The notes below the pieces were generated by a model. That model was not told the DNA's origin, searched no databases, and saw only the letters and a list, made by a program, of their open reading frames with translations. The position numbers and the translations under genes are program-made. Shown here piece by piece: positions 55,468 through 64,000 of a stretch of 64,000 bases of DNA. The stretch is from Saccharospirillum mangrovi (GTDB lineage: Bacteria; Pseudomonadota; Gammaproteobacteria; Pseudomonadales; Natronospirillaceae), in contig NZ_CP031415.1 in NCBI RefSeq assembly GCF_003367315.1, forward strand, positions 1,982,001 through 2,046,000. Reading direction: 5' to 3'. Numbering within the stretch: position 1 is the stretch's first letter; each line of letters starts with the position of its first letter.

Positions 55468-56258
55468 CAGGCTTGGCCTCCCAGACGGTCCATTTCATCA
55501 CGCGCCCACTGGGTGCGACGTTCCCGTTGCAAAATTTCCACCCGAGTGCGTATCAACGCCCAACTGACGGCGGCCAGATAGAAACCCAGAATCGACAGCA
55601 AAAACGGAATCAGCATGCTGATGTGCATCGGCGGCGCTTCGGTGAACTTCAGAGTGGCGGGCTGATGCAGGGTATTCCACCAGTCCACCGAAAACTTGAT
55701 GATCGGCAAATTCACAACGCCGACCAACGCCAGAATGGCGGCGGCTTTGTCGCCACTTTCCGGGCGCTCCATGGCGTTGTGCAACGCCCACAAACCCAAA
55801 TACAGCAACAGCAGCACCAGCATGGACGTCAACCGGGCATCCCAAACCCACCAGGCACCCCAGGTCGGTTTGCCCCAAATGGCACCGGTCACCAAGGCCA
55901 GAAACGCCATGCTGGCGCCAATCGGTACGCTTTGTTTGGCGAGATAAAAAGCCAGCTTGATGCGCCACACCAGGCCGATCAAACCCAGAACGGCGATGGC
56001 GGCGTAGATGGCTTGCGACAGGAAAGCGGAAGGTACATGAATAAAAATGATGCGGTAGCTGTTGCCCTGTAGCCGTTCAATCGGAGCGATAGCCAGCCCC
56101 CAGGTCAACGCAACAACCAAAATCAGCAGCGCCAGCCAACCGGTCCAGGCGCTCAACGGGCGACTCAGGTTGTAGAACCATTTCGGCGAGGTCCATTTGT
56201 GGAACCACCGCACCAGGCCTTGCCAGAGCGTGCTTTGCCAATTCGAGCTTTGCGACAT
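55467..56258 (-). CDS. ccmC: Heme transporter subunit CcmC
   Basis: A 263-residue protein with six membrane helices and the WWD-type motif W-G-A-W-W-V-W-D-A-R-L-T (about 130-140). Conserved H in F-I-H-V-P-S-A and M-H-I-S are the heme ligand histidines. It loads heme onto CcmE. The ATG at 56258 starts the known N-terminus; the ORF to 56468 adds an implausible Arg/Trp-rich leader. Begins 79 nt after ccmB. Confidence 0.95.
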   Translation of the reverse strand: MSQSSNWQSTLWQGLVRWFHKWTSPKWFYNLSRPLSAWTGWLALLILVVALTWGLAIAPIERLQGNSYRIIFIHVPSAFLSQAIYAAIAVLGLIGLVWRIKLAFYLAKQSVPIGASMAFLALVTGAIWGKPTWGAWWVWDARLTSMLVLLLLYLGLWALHNAMERPESGDKAAAILALVGVVNLPIIKFSVDWWNTLHQPATLKFTEAPPMHISMLIPFLLSILGFYLAAVSWALIRTRVEILQRERRTQWARDEMDRLGGQA

Positions 56259-56337
56259 CCTGAGTACAACTCCAACCAGGCACGGCCACCCGGCTTCACA
56301 GTGATTATGTCCCGACGTAAACGAGTCGCCGGAATCG

Positions 56338-57015
56338 TTATTCTTCGACGGCAATGCGCAAGGCAGCGACCGTCGCCAACGGTGCCAAAGCCAGCGCCAC
56401 CAACGCCATGGCCGCCAGCAACGCCAACGGACCAAGCCAGGGCTGGCCGCTTGCCGCCGCCTGAACAACGGCGGTGCCGAAAATCAGCACCGGCACAAAC
56501 AGCGGCATGATCAACAAGGTCAACAACAACCCGCCCTGCCGCAAGCCCACGGTCAGGGCTGCACCGATGCCGCCGACCAGACTGAGCGTCAAGGTGCCCA
56601 GCGCCAGGCTCAACATCAACAACGGCATGGCGTCGGGCGACAACGCTAACATCAGTCCCAGCAAAGGCGACATCAGCGTTAACGGCAAGCCGGTAACCAA
56701 CCAATGCGCCCATGCCTTTGCCAGCACCAGCAAGGTCGGCGGACTGGCGGCCAATAACAATTGCTCCAGCGAACCGTCTTCCTGGTCGCTGCGAAACATC
56801 AAATCCAGCGATAACAGATTCGCCAACAGCGCAGCCACCCAGAGCACTCCGGCGGCCATGGTCGCTAGGCGATCCAGATCGGGTGTAACGCCGAGCGGAA
56901 ACAGCGCCACCACAATCAGAAAAAACAACGGCGGGTTGGCCAGATCGGCGCGCCGACGATACGCCAGTTGCAGTTCGCGTTGCAAAACCCGGCGAAAAAC
57001 TCGACGTAACGTCAC
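56338..57015 (-). CDS. ccmB: Heme exporter permease CcmB
   Basis: A 225-residue permease with six membrane helices. R-E-L-Q-L-A-Y-R-R and the D-L-M-F-R-S-D-Q-E-D-G-S-L-E-Q-L-L segment are characteristic of CcmB. With CcmA and CcmC it drives release of heme-loaded CcmE. Overlaps ccmA by 4 nt. Confidence 0.95.
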   Translation of the reverse strand: MTLRRVFRRVLQRELQLAYRRRADLANPPLFFLIVVALFPLGVTPDLDRLATMAAGVLWVAALLANLLSLDLMFRSDQEDGSLEQLLLAASPPTLLVLAKAWAHWLVTGLPLTLMSPLLGLMLALSPDAMPLLMLSLALGTLTLSLVGGIGAALTVGLRQGGLLLTLLIMPLFVPVLIFGTAVVQAAASGQPWLGPLALLAAMALVALALAPLATVAALRIAVEE

Positions 57016-57629
57016 TCCGGACTCCCCAACACCAGCGTGCGGACACCATCACCATCCATTCCATGGTGGCTGGTCATCAGCACAGCGCCGCCCTCGGCGG
57101 CAAATTGTTGAATACGATGTTTGAGCAGACCGACGGCGGCATCATCGAGTGCAGTCAGAGGTTCGTCCAGCACCCAGGCGGCGATGGTGGGTGTGTTCAA
57201 AAACAACGTCGCCAAGGCGACTCGTCGTTGCTGACCGGCGGACAATTGCCGGCTGGGAAGCTCTTCATAACCGCGCAAACCGACGCTTTCCAACGCTCGC
57301 CAAAGATCAGTCTCATTCGGCTCCAGGCCGCGCAGTGCAAGGCCGTAGCGCAAATTTTCCAGCGGCGATTGTAGCAACGTGACCCCTGGCCTATGGCCGA
57401 TATACCAAATCTTTTCATTGGCTTTTTGGCGGCCATCAAACCAGCGAATCTGCCCTTCTACGGACTGCCCGAGACCGACCAGCGAGCGCAATAAAGTGGT
57501 CTTGCCGCTGCCGTTCGGACCGGTCAAATGCAGGATGTCGCCCGGCATCAAATCGAAGCTCAATTGTTCAAACAATAGGCGATCGTCGCGTTCACATCGC
57601 AACGCTTGTGCCGTCAACACTGGGGTCAT
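57012..57629 (-). CDS. ccmA: Heme exporter ATP-binding protein CcmA
   Basis: A 205-residue ATPase: Walker A TGPNGSGKTTLLRSL at about 36-50, signature L-S-A-G-Q-Q-R-R-V-A-L-A and Walker B A-W-V-L-D-E-P-L-T-A-L-D. LSAGQ in place of LSGGQ is normal for CcmA. Start set at the ATG at 57629 rather than 57698. First gene of the ccm operon, divergent from the FliK-like gene 117 nt away. Confidence 0.95.
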   Translation of the reverse strand: MTPVLTAQALRCERDDRLLFEQLSFDLMPGDILHLTGPNGSGKTTLLRSLVGLGQSVEGQIRWFDGRQKANEKIWYIGHRPGVTLLQSPLENLRYGLALRGLEPNETDLWRALESVGLRGYEELPSRQLSAGQQRRVALATLFLNTPTIAAWVLDEPLTALDDAAVGLLKHRIQQFAAEGGAVLMTSHHGMDGDGVRTLVLGSPE

Positions 57630-57746
57630 ATCGATCCCGCCGAAAAATGTGGCGCGATTATAGCGGTTTGACCGCAGTGCCTGAACCTTTAGCCGCACCC
57701 CTCCTGGCCGCTACACTGGAGAGAGATTTTTTCGAGGATTGGCCCC

Positions 57747-59735
57747 ATGGCGGGGATTGATCGCAGTGACAGCATTCGCCGGCCGGTCGACAGCACCTTG
57801 TCGACCCGTACCGCGCATCGCGGCGGCGAAGGTTTGCTGCAACCGCAGGCAGATGTCATCGCCCAGTTGCGGCAATCGGCACCGGCGATAGCGGTGGTCG
57901 TCGAACAACACAATCTGGGTTCACCCACCAAGCCTTTGTTCGAATTGCTGCTGTCGATGAACGAACAATGGGTCAAGGTGCAATCGAACAAGCCATTTCA
58001 GCCAGGCACCGTGCTGTTGGTCGAAGCGACCCGCGATGATCAGATTCGGGTGCTGCCCAAACCGGAGCCCGCCCAACTCAACCGCATGATGCAGGCGTCG
58101 CTGCAATTCTGGCAGGCGCACACCTTGCCAAAAGTTCACCCGACGGAACTGCCTACCCTGCCGCCGCTTGAATCGCGGCAACAACTTGCAACGCAACAAC
58201 CGGAACTGAAACCGCTGCTTGATTGGCTGGGTCAAAAACCGGCGCTGAATGCTCAGACGGTCGCCAACTGGCTGCGTGATTTTCTGCCGCTGGCGACGCC
58301 CCAGCGGCAATCGGTGTTTGGTACCATGGTGCCGGCCGCAACTGCGCCAGCCTTGCCAATACCAACCATTCCTGAGGGCGACTTGCCGCGCAGCGACCCG
58401 GTCGTTTCACCCAAACCGGCTCCGACTCAAACCAGCGCACCATCGGCTACCGCAACAACAACACCGGTTACACAACTGTTGCCGCTGCTCAATGCCATCC
58501 GCACGTCCCTGCCCGTTCAGCAACACACACCGATTCAGTGGGTGCCGGTGCAGCAGCAACCAACCGGACAGTGGCAGTTGTGGCAACCGACGCAACACTC
58601 AGCGCCAACCAACCTGATCGCCAGCCAAGCCGCTTTGCAACAGCTGACACCGGCTGCGACGCCAACCGAGTTGCCCAAGCTGACGGCTCCGGTCATGTTG
58701 ATCAGCAGCACCCTCTCCGCAAACCAACAATCTGCACCGTTGCCACTGCAATTGATCGATGTTCAACAGCTGCAACAACCGCAACGATTTGCCACACCGC
58801 TGGCTATCTCGCCGGAAACCCGGCCAGTGCTACACGCCGCCCTGTCGGCTTTGCAGCCACAGCTGGCTCTGCCGCGTTGGCCGTTGCCGGCCAGCCTGGA
58901 TGTTCTGGCCGCACTTAGCGGGAGCTTAACCACCGCTGGCGGCAGTCAACAGCCGCCTCTGGCTGGCAATAACACCAACTGGCAATCCCTGCCCGGCCGC
59001 CTGGAACCTTCCGGTCGTGTGCCATTGGAAATTCGACTGGCGCAGTGGCTGGTGCTGATCGACGACCGCATTCGCCAAAACCCGGCGAGCCTGCAACAAA
59101 GCCTGGCGCAACGCGCTCAACATCTGCTGCGTGGCAACGACCTTAACTACGGACTCGACAGACCGCTGCCGCCTCCGCCGTTGCCACAGATACACAACAG
59201 CCACACCGCACATCAGCAAAGCGCGGCCGAACTGCAACCCTTGGTGCAATTGCGTCATTGGCTGGAAGCGGTGCAAGGCAAAACGCAAAACAATGCCATT
59301 CAACAGACTTTGAGTGCCTTGACCCAGAGCGGCGATGCTGCACCCAACCCGGTGGTGCAGCAACTGAGTATTCCACTGGTTTGGATGGGGCCTTCAGCCT
59401 GGGCCAATTTGGAATGGTGGCAAGAACAGGCCAGCGAAGAAGAGACAGCATCTTCCGGTCGTAGCAAGCGGTTGTGGCGGTTTCGGCTGTTTTTTGAACT
59501 GGAGCCATTAGCGCCGTTGTGCGCCGATTTAATCTGGGAGCCGAAACACACCGAAGTGACATTCTGGTCGGAAGACCGCAGCACGCTGGCCTTCCTCAAT
59601 AGCCAGATCAGCACACTGGAGCAATGGACAGAAGGTTTGGGCGAACGTCAGTTACACACCCGTCATGGCATGCCGCGCAAGAAAAGCACCCCAGAACCCG
59701 ATGCGTTTAAACCCTTGGTGGACGTTCACACATGA
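57747..59735 (+). CDS. FliK-like flagellar hook-length control protein
   Basis: A 662-residue protein. Residues 1-110 are charged; the middle (about 120-480) is Gln/Pro/Thr/Leu-rich and low in complexity, like FliK rulers. The C-terminal 180 residues form a folded domain (W-M-G-P-S-A-W-A-N-L-E-W-W, F-R-L-F-F-E-L-E-P-L-A-P-L-C-A-D) resembling the FliK C-terminal domain. GAGG precedes the ATG. Its stop overlaps an FlhB C-terminal-like gene, which supports a secretion-substrate-switch role. No flagellar structural genes are nearby. Confidence 0.75.
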   Translation: MAGIDRSDSIRRPVDSTLSTRTAHRGGEGLLQPQADVIAQLRQSAPAIAVVVEQHNLGSPTKPLFELLLSMNEQWVKVQSNKPFQPGTVLLVEATRDDQIRVLPKPEPAQLNRMMQASLQFWQAHTLPKVHPTELPTLPPLESRQQLATQQPELKPLLDWLGQKPALNAQTVANWLRDFLPLATPQRQSVFGTMVPAATAPALPIPTIPEGDLPRSDPVVSPKPAPTQTSAPSATATTTPVTQLLPLLNAIRTSLPVQQHTPIQWVPVQQQPTGQWQLWQPTQHSAPTNLIASQAALQQLTPAATPTELPKLTAPVMLISSTLSANQQSAPLPLQLIDVQQLQQPQRFATPLAISPETRPVLHAALSALQPQLALPRWPLPASLDVLAALSGSLTTAGGSQQPPLAGNNTNWQSLPGRLEPSGRVPLEIRLAQWLVLIDDRIRQNPASLQQSLAQRAQHLLRGNDLNYGLDRPLPPPPLPQIHNSHTAHQQSAAELQPLVQLRHWLEAVQGKTQNNAIQQTLSALTQSGDAAPNPVVQQLSIPLVWMGPSAWANLEWWQEQASEEETASSGRSKRLWRFRLFFELEPLAPLCADLIWEPKHTEVTFWSEDRSTLAFLNSQISTLEQWTEGLGERQLHTRHGMPRKKSTPEPDAFKPLVDVHT

Positions 59736-60070
59736 GTGATCAAGATCGAAAAGCCGATACCGCAGCCGCTGCCCTGACCTACAGCGGCAAACGCACGCCC
59801 ATCGTCTCGGCGCTCGGGGTAAATGAACAGGCGGAAGAAATTCTGCGGTTGGCGCGCGAATACAAGGTGCCGGTGTATCAGGACGAAGACCTGGTGCACA
59901 TCCTGAATCAACTCGATATCGGTCAGGCCATACCGCCGGACCTGTACGAATGGGTGGCGCGTATTCTGGCCTTTGCGTTTTTTCTCAGGGATAAAGTGCC
60001 GGAAGGATTTTCGCCGACCGCAACGCGCTCGGCGTATCAGAAAGTGCGCGATGCGTACGGCGAAGATTAG
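59732..60070 (+). CDS. FlhB/EscU C-terminal-domain-like protein
   Basis: A 112-residue soluble protein resembling only the cytoplasmic part of FlhB after its autocleavage site: A-A-A-L-T-Y-S-G-K-R-T-P-I-V, I-L-R-L-A-R-E-Y-K-V-P-V-Y-Q-D, L-D-I-G-Q-A-I-P-P-D-L-Y. It lacks the NPTH cleavage motif and all membrane helices. Such FlhB2/FlhX proteins often pair with a FliK-like gene. It starts within the stop of that gene (4-nt overlap), so the two are coupled. Confidence 0.85.
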   Translation: MSDQDRKADTAAAALTYSGKRTPIVSALGVNEQAEEILRLAREYKVPVYQDEDLVHILNQLDIGQAIPPDLYEWVARILAFAFFLRDKVPEGFSPTATRSAYQKVRDAYGED

Positions 60071-60086
60071 GCCCCGGAACGGGGCC
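60070..60086. terminator. GC-rich hairpin between convergent genes
   Basis: GGCCCC-GGAAC-GGGGCC begins at the last base of the FlhB-like stop. The convergent hydrolase gene ends 12 nt beyond. No T-run, so termination strength is uncertain. Confidence 0.35.
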
Positions 60087-60097
60087 AGCGGAATGAC

Positions 60098-61048
60098 TCA
60101 GACAGAAGCCAGATGGCGCGCCGGGGCTTCGTCGGTATCAATCTGGCGCAGCCGTTCATTCAGCCAATCCAGAATGACCGGGAAGTGATCCACCCAGGCA
60201 TCGTCGTGTTGCAGCATCGACAGCGGCCCGTAGTTGCGCAGGTTGCCGTCGCGTTTGCCCAATACCAGCAAACGGCCATTGTGAGTGCCCAGTTCGCGCA
60301 TGAATTCACGCACATCGGCCAGATTGTCGGCGTAGCCGCCTTTACGACGCGCCAGGTACAGGCTCGGCGGCCAGTCCAATTGTTCCGCTGCGGCGGAGTA
60401 ATCGAAACTGTCGGTTCCCGGCCCACGCCATTCGCCTTCACTCCAAACCTGGGCATCGTGGAACAACTGCAGCGATTCGGCATTCATTGACTTGCTGAAC
60501 CAGTGCAGCGGCACTTCGCCTTTCAGCACGCCCAGCAACGGCAACAGCCGCTGCCAGACAAAGGTGTCCCAGCCACCGTGAGACACACCACCAAGCTCGG
60601 TGCTGCGCCGGGTGCCCAAATGCACCATGCCCGCCACCTGCGGACGCATGGCCGAAATGCGCGCGTAGGCAGACGCCAATAACACCCCGCCAAAACCCTG
60701 GCCGACCAGAAACACCGGCTTGCCGTTGGCAATGCGGCGCGCTTCGGCGGCGATGCGCGGCAAATCCTCACGGATCATGACGCCGGCTCCGTGGTTCAGC
60801 TGGCGGCTGCGATGCGGCCAACTCTGCCCCTGGCCGATCAAATCCGGCACCAGGCAGGTGTAACCCATTTCGGAGAGATAGTTGGCCAGACCATGGCCGT
60901 CTTGCAGAAACACATCGCCCTGGTTGCCCAGGCCGTGCACCATCACCACAACCGCTGTCGATTGCTCCGGCGCCAATTGACGTACGAAGAGGTGGCCCCC
61001 TCCAACCGTCGGTACCTTCAACCTTTCTTCATGAACACTTTGTTTCAT
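60098..61048 (-). CDS. Alpha/beta-hydrolase-fold protein lacking the nucleophile serine
   Basis: A 316-residue protein with an alpha/beta hydrolase layout: oxyanion strand V-M-V-H-G-L-G near 36, V-P-D-L-I-G-Q-G near 67, and the nucleophile elbow V-G-Q-G-F-G-G near 115-121. The elbow should be G-x-S-x-G; the serine position is Gly (GGT at 60697-60695). Acid (K-R-D-G-N) and histidine (D-H-F-P-V-I-L-D-W-L) regions remain. Substrate and activity are unknown. The ATG at 61048 overlaps the hrpA stop by 4 nt, so it is co-transcribed with hrpA. Confidence 0.75.
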   Translation of the reverse strand: MKQSVHEERLKVPTVGGGHLFVRQLAPEQSTAVVVMVHGLGNQGDVFLQDGHGLANYLSEMGYTCLVPDLIGQGQSWPHRSRQLNHGAGVMIREDLPRIAAEARRIANGKPVFLVGQGFGGVLLASAYARISAMRPQVAGMVHLGTRRSTELGGVSHGGWDTFVWQRLLPLLGVLKGEVPLHWFSKSMNAESLQLFHDAQVWSEGEWRGPGTDSFDYSAAAEQLDWPPSLYLARRKGGYADNLADVREFMRELGTHNGRLLVLGKRDGNLRNYGPLSMLQHDDAWVDHFPVILDWLNERLRQIDTDEAPARHLASV

Positions 61049-64000
61049 GCTGCGACTACCTGCTGCCATTGCTTGTCCAGACGCTTGGCCGAGATGGGAA
61101 ATCTGGTTCCCAAGGTCTGGGCAAAAAGTGAAACCCGATATTCTTCCAACATCCAGCGGAACTCTGTCAGGGTTTCGCTGGGAATTTGCTGCTGTCGCCA
61201 GGCGTCGGCCTTGGCTTGGTAAAGCTGCCAGAAGTTGGCTAACTCATCTACCAACAGGTTCTCATTTCCTGGGATACCGCCGGATCGGTTCAACCGCCGA
61301 TCGGCCGCATCCAGATACCGCGGCAACTCGCTGCGCCATGCGGCCGGTGTCTGGCTGACAAAGCCCGGATACACCAAGCGGTCAAGCTGCGCCGCGACGT
61401 CCGAATAAATAAACGCCGTGGCAAACGACACCTTGCCCTTGAGCTGTTTGCGCACCTGATGGTGCTTTTGCAACACCTCGTGCACCAGTCTGGCCAGGCG
61501 CTCACCCACTTCGACCAAACTGCCCCGCCCGGTTTCCAGCCATTGATCGAAGGCCGCTTTGCTGCGCGGTAAGTCGTCGCTTAACGCCTCGCCCAACGCC
61601 GCCCAGAGTATATCCGCTTTGAGCCGTTCTGCCTGACCATAAGGTGCGAACAGTAAGGCGCTTTGCTGAAACGCTGGCAACCGCTTGGCGAGGAAATCCA
61701 GCGTCGATGCCAGGCGGAAACTCGCCAAGCGCAAACAACCTTGGCGATGTTGCAACAAAGCCCAATCCGGATGGGTAAAACGCTCTACCGCCACCGCATT
61801 CACTTTATCGACCAGGGCCGGATAGACCGCTACCTGTATTCCGGCCTGCATGGAATGTTCCACGTCCGGCAAATCGCCCAGCAGCCAGTCAGTCATGTGG
61901 CCGGCTGTGGCATCCGACTCGGTTTGAGTCGGCTTCGGTTTTGCCGTCGAACGCGCTGAGCCAGCATTGGCGGGTTCGATCAAGGCCGACACATCACGGC
62001 CACTGGCGATGGTTTTACCGTCTTCATCGACCACCCGGAAGCGCATCTGCAGATGCGGCTCCAGTTGATCCAGACGCCATTCGTTTTCCGGTACCCGAAT
62101 GCCGGTCATACGGAACAGTCGTTCGCCAACGGCTTTGTGCAGCGGCGTGTCGCTTTGTTCCAGACTGTCGAGCAAGGCGTCGGCAAAGTCCGGTACCGGC
62201 ACAAAATTGCGCCGATAAGCCTTGGGCAGAGCTTTCAACAAGGCAATGATTTTGTCGCGCCGCAACCCTGGCACCAGCCAATCCAGCCGCGCCACGGGCA
62301 ATTGGGCAACGGCACCGGCCGGTACTGTCAACGTCACGCCGTCAGCTTCATGGCCCGGCTCGAAGCGGTAGCTCAACGGCAGTTTCATGCGCTCGACTTG
62401 CAGAAAATCCGGGTACTGGGTGTCGGTTACGCTATCAGCGCCGTGTTGCATCAATTTGTCAGGCGTTAACGTCAGATCGACATCCGGGTGCTTCTTCAAC
62501 CAGGCGTGAAAGCCGGCGCTGTTAACGATGTCGTCCGGGATGCGTTCGTCGTAAAACGCGACCAGGGTTTCATCGTCAACCAGGATGTCGCGACGGCGGG
62601 CTTTGTTTTCCAGCCCCAGTACATCGCCGATCAAAGCGCGGTTGTGTTGAAAGAACGCTGCCTTGGTTTGGAATTCGCCCTCCACCAGCGCCGAACGAAT
62701 AAAGATGGCGCGCGACTGTTCCGGATCGATGCTGCCAAAATGCACGCTGCGCTGACTGACGATGGGCAGGCCGTACAGCGTCAGGGTTTCTTTGGCGACC
62801 ACTTCGCCACGCTTTTTCTCCCAATGCGGATCGCTGTATTGCCGCTTGACCAAATGCTCGGCCAACGGCTCCAGCCAGCGCGGTTCGATACGGGCAACGG
62901 TACGCGCGAACAACTGTGTCGTTTCCACCAATTCGGCCGCCACCAGCCACTTCGGACCACGCCGCGACAGCGCACTGGACGGATGGATGCGGCATTGCCG
63001 ACCGCGCGCTGCGGTGTACTGACGCTCTTCTTTAAAGGCGGCAATCTGGCTCAACAAACCGGACGCCAACGCCTTGTGAATCGACTCATAACCGGCCGGT
63101 TCCACGTTGGCCTTGTAGCCAAGATCGCGGCACAGCAACGTCAGTTGGCGGTGAATATCGCGCCATTCGCGCATGCGCAGATAATTCAAAAACTGCTGTT
63201 TGCAGAACTTGCGCAATTGGCTCTGGCTCAGTGCCTGACGCTGTTCTTCATAGCGCTGCCACAGGTTCCACAACGCCAGAAAATCGGAATCCTTGTCTTT
63301 GTCCTGAGCGTGCTTTTCGGCAGCGGCCTGTTGTTTGTCCTGCGGTCGTTCGCGCGGATCGGGCAGCGACAGCGCGCTGGCGATCACCAGCACTTCGGTC
63401 AGCGCTTTCTGGCGATTGGCCTCAATCACCATGCGGCCCAGACGCGGGTCGACCGGCAAACGCGCCAGCTCTTTGCCCAAAGGCGTCAACCGGCCGTTAT
63501 TAGTGACCGCCGCCAGTTCGCTCAGCAGCGTATAGCCGTCGCGGATTTGCCGGCTGTCGGGCGCTTCGAGAAAGGGGAAGTCTTCCACCTGCCCCAGCCG
63601 CATGTGCAGCATTTGCAGAATGACCGAGGCCAGATTGGTGCGCAGGATTTCCGGATCGGTGAATTCGGCCCGCTGCTTAAAATCGGCTTCATCAAACAGC
63701 CGGATGCACACCCCGGGCGCGATCCGCCCGCAACGACCGGCGCGCTGGTTGGCCGACGCCTGCGACACCGGCTCAATCGGCAAACGTTGCACCTTGGAGC
63801 GCGTCGAATAGCGGCTGATACGCACCAGCCCGGAATCGACCACGTAGTGAATGCCGGGCACCGTCAGCGAGGTTTCGGCGACGTTGGTCGATAACACAAT
63901 GCGCCGCCCGGAATGCTCGCTGAAAATGCGTTGCTGTTCACTGGCGCTGAGCCGGGCGTACAACGGCAACAGTTCCGTGTGGCGCAGTTGCGCCCGTTTC
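61045..64000 (-). CDS. hrpA: ATP-dependent RNA helicase HrpA (partial, 5' end outside window)
   Basis: About 984 C-terminal residues of a roughly 1300-residue DEAH-box helicase; the N-terminal Walker A and DEAH motifs lie beyond the window edge. Motif V is STNVAETSLTVPGI and motif VI Q-R-A-G-R-C-G-R, followed by the HA2 and OB domains and the long HrpA-specific C-terminal region. The frame is open to the edge (L-R-H-T-E-L-L-P-L-Y-A precedes the first ATG). It ends in the start of the hydrolase-fold gene. Confidence 0.95.
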   Translation of the reverse strand, partial: KRAQLRHTELLPLYARLSASEQQRIFSEHSGRRIVLSTNVAETSLTVPGIHYVVDSGLVRISRYSTRSKVQRLPIEPVSQASANQRAGRCGRIAPGVCIRLFDEADFKQRAEFTDPEILRTNLASVILQMLHMRLGQVEDFPFLEAPDSRQIRDGYTLLSELAAVTNNGRLTPLGKELARLPVDPRLGRMVIEANRQKALTEVLVIASALSLPDPRERPQDKQQAAAEKHAQDKDKDSDFLALWNLWQRYEEQRQALSQSQLRKFCKQQFLNYLRMREWRDIHRQLTLLCRDLGYKANVEPAGYESIHKALASGLLSQIAAFKEERQYTAARGRQCRIHPSSALSRRGPKWLVAAELVETTQLFARTVARIEPRWLEPLAEHLVKRQYSDPHWEKKRGEVVAKETLTLYGLPIVSQRSVHFGSIDPEQSRAIFIRSALVEGEFQTKAAFFQHNRALIGDVLGLENKARRRDILVDDETLVAFYDERIPDDIVNSAGFHAWLKKHPDVDLTLTPDKLMQHGADSVTDTQYPDFLQVERMKLPLSYRFEPGHEADGVTLTVPAGAVAQLPVARLDWLVPGLRRDKIIALLKALPKAYRRNFVPVPDFADALLDSLEQSDTPLHKAVGERLFRMTGIRVPENEWRLDQLEPHLQMRFRVVDEDGKTIASGRDVSALIEPANAGSARSTAKPKPTQTESDATAGHMTDWLLGDLPDVEHSMQAGIQVAVYPALVDKVNAVAVERFTHPDWALLQHRQGCLRLASFRLASTLDFLAKRLPAFQQSALLFAPYGQAERLKADILWAALGEALSDDLPRSKAAFDQWLETGRGSLVEVGERLARLVHEVLQKHHQVRKQLKGKVSFATAFIYSDVAAQLDRLVYPGFVSQTPAAWRSELPRYLDAADRRLNRSGGIPGNENLLVDELANFWQLYQAKADAWRQQQIPSETLTEFRWMLEEYRVSLFAQTLGTRFPISAKRLDKQWQQVVAA

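Noticed and set aside
56259-56468. 70-residue N-terminal extension of CcmC
   Set aside because: The Arg/Trp-rich stretch overlaps the end of ccmB and is unlike any CcmC; the ATG at 56258 gives the normal length.
62488-63894. 468-codon plus-strand ORF opposite hrpA
   Set aside because: Antisense shadow of the helicase; composition (Gln/His/Arg-rich) matches reverse reading of a GC-rich gene.

Overview
The window looks like the chromosome of a gammaproteobacterium related to the Oceanospirillales/Pseudomonadales. The evidence is gene order: leuCDB-asd-fimV-truA-trpF(BA)-accD-folC-dedD-cvpA-purF-metZ, smc-zipA-ligA, and a full ccmABCDEFGHI operon. It also has a long-form GAPDH, MetZ-type methionine synthesis and a rhombosortase gene. 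Genus cannot be fixed by eye; a Saccharospirillum/Reinekea-like organism is only a guess. No rRNA, tRNA, CRISPR array or intact insertion sequence was recognised.

Region by region. 1-5.2 kb: the 3' end of a CydC-like ABC exporter gene, a YihY/BrkB membrane protein, a Cys/Met-metabolism PLP enzyme, a GNAT acetyltransferase coupled to a secreted phospholipase A2-like protein, and an SDR gene divergent from a MerR regulator with a MerR-type 19-bp-spacer promoter between them. 5.2-10.6 kb: an accessory uptake cluster, phnD-phnC-phnE-phnE, then a HAD-IIB phosphatase and a DeoR/GlpR-type repressor. Palindromes resembling GlpR operators lie upstream of phnD. No C-P lyase or phosphonatase gene is present, so the imported compound may be a phosphate ester. 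10.6-14.5 kb: an AT-rich, gene-poor island with a membrane-anchored tail-collar-like protein, a decayed second copy of the gltX 3' end, an 11-bp tandem repeat, and a frameshifted helix-turn-helix/HEAT-repeat gene pair. The intact gltX follows.

16-26 kb: two diguanylate cyclases, an SDR, an isochorismatase-type hydrolase, DoxX, GAPDH, metZ, purF and cvpA. 26-40 kb: dedD, folC, accD, trpA, trpB, trpF, truA, fimV, asd, leuB, leuD and leuC, with a divergent LysR gene next to leuC. These supply folate polyglutamylation, fatty-acid initiation, the tryptophan and leucine pathways, the aspartate-family branch point, tRNA pseudouridylation and pilus/polarity functions. 41-50.5 kb: rhombosortase, rdgC, DUF2489, yheU, a conserved unknown, ligA, zipA and smc (chromosome maintenance and division). 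50.6-57.6 kb: cytochrome c maturation genes. 57.7-60.1 kb: a FliK-like/FlhB-C-terminal-like pair. 60.1-64 kb: an alpha/beta-hydrolase-fold protein lacking the nucleophile serine, and hrpA running off the end.

Most genes from 14.5 to 57.6 kb lie on the minus strand in tight, often 4-nt-overlapping operons. The most unusual material is at 5.2-10.6 kb and 11.4-14.5 kb. All functional calls rest on reading the sequence and recalling families; no searches were run.
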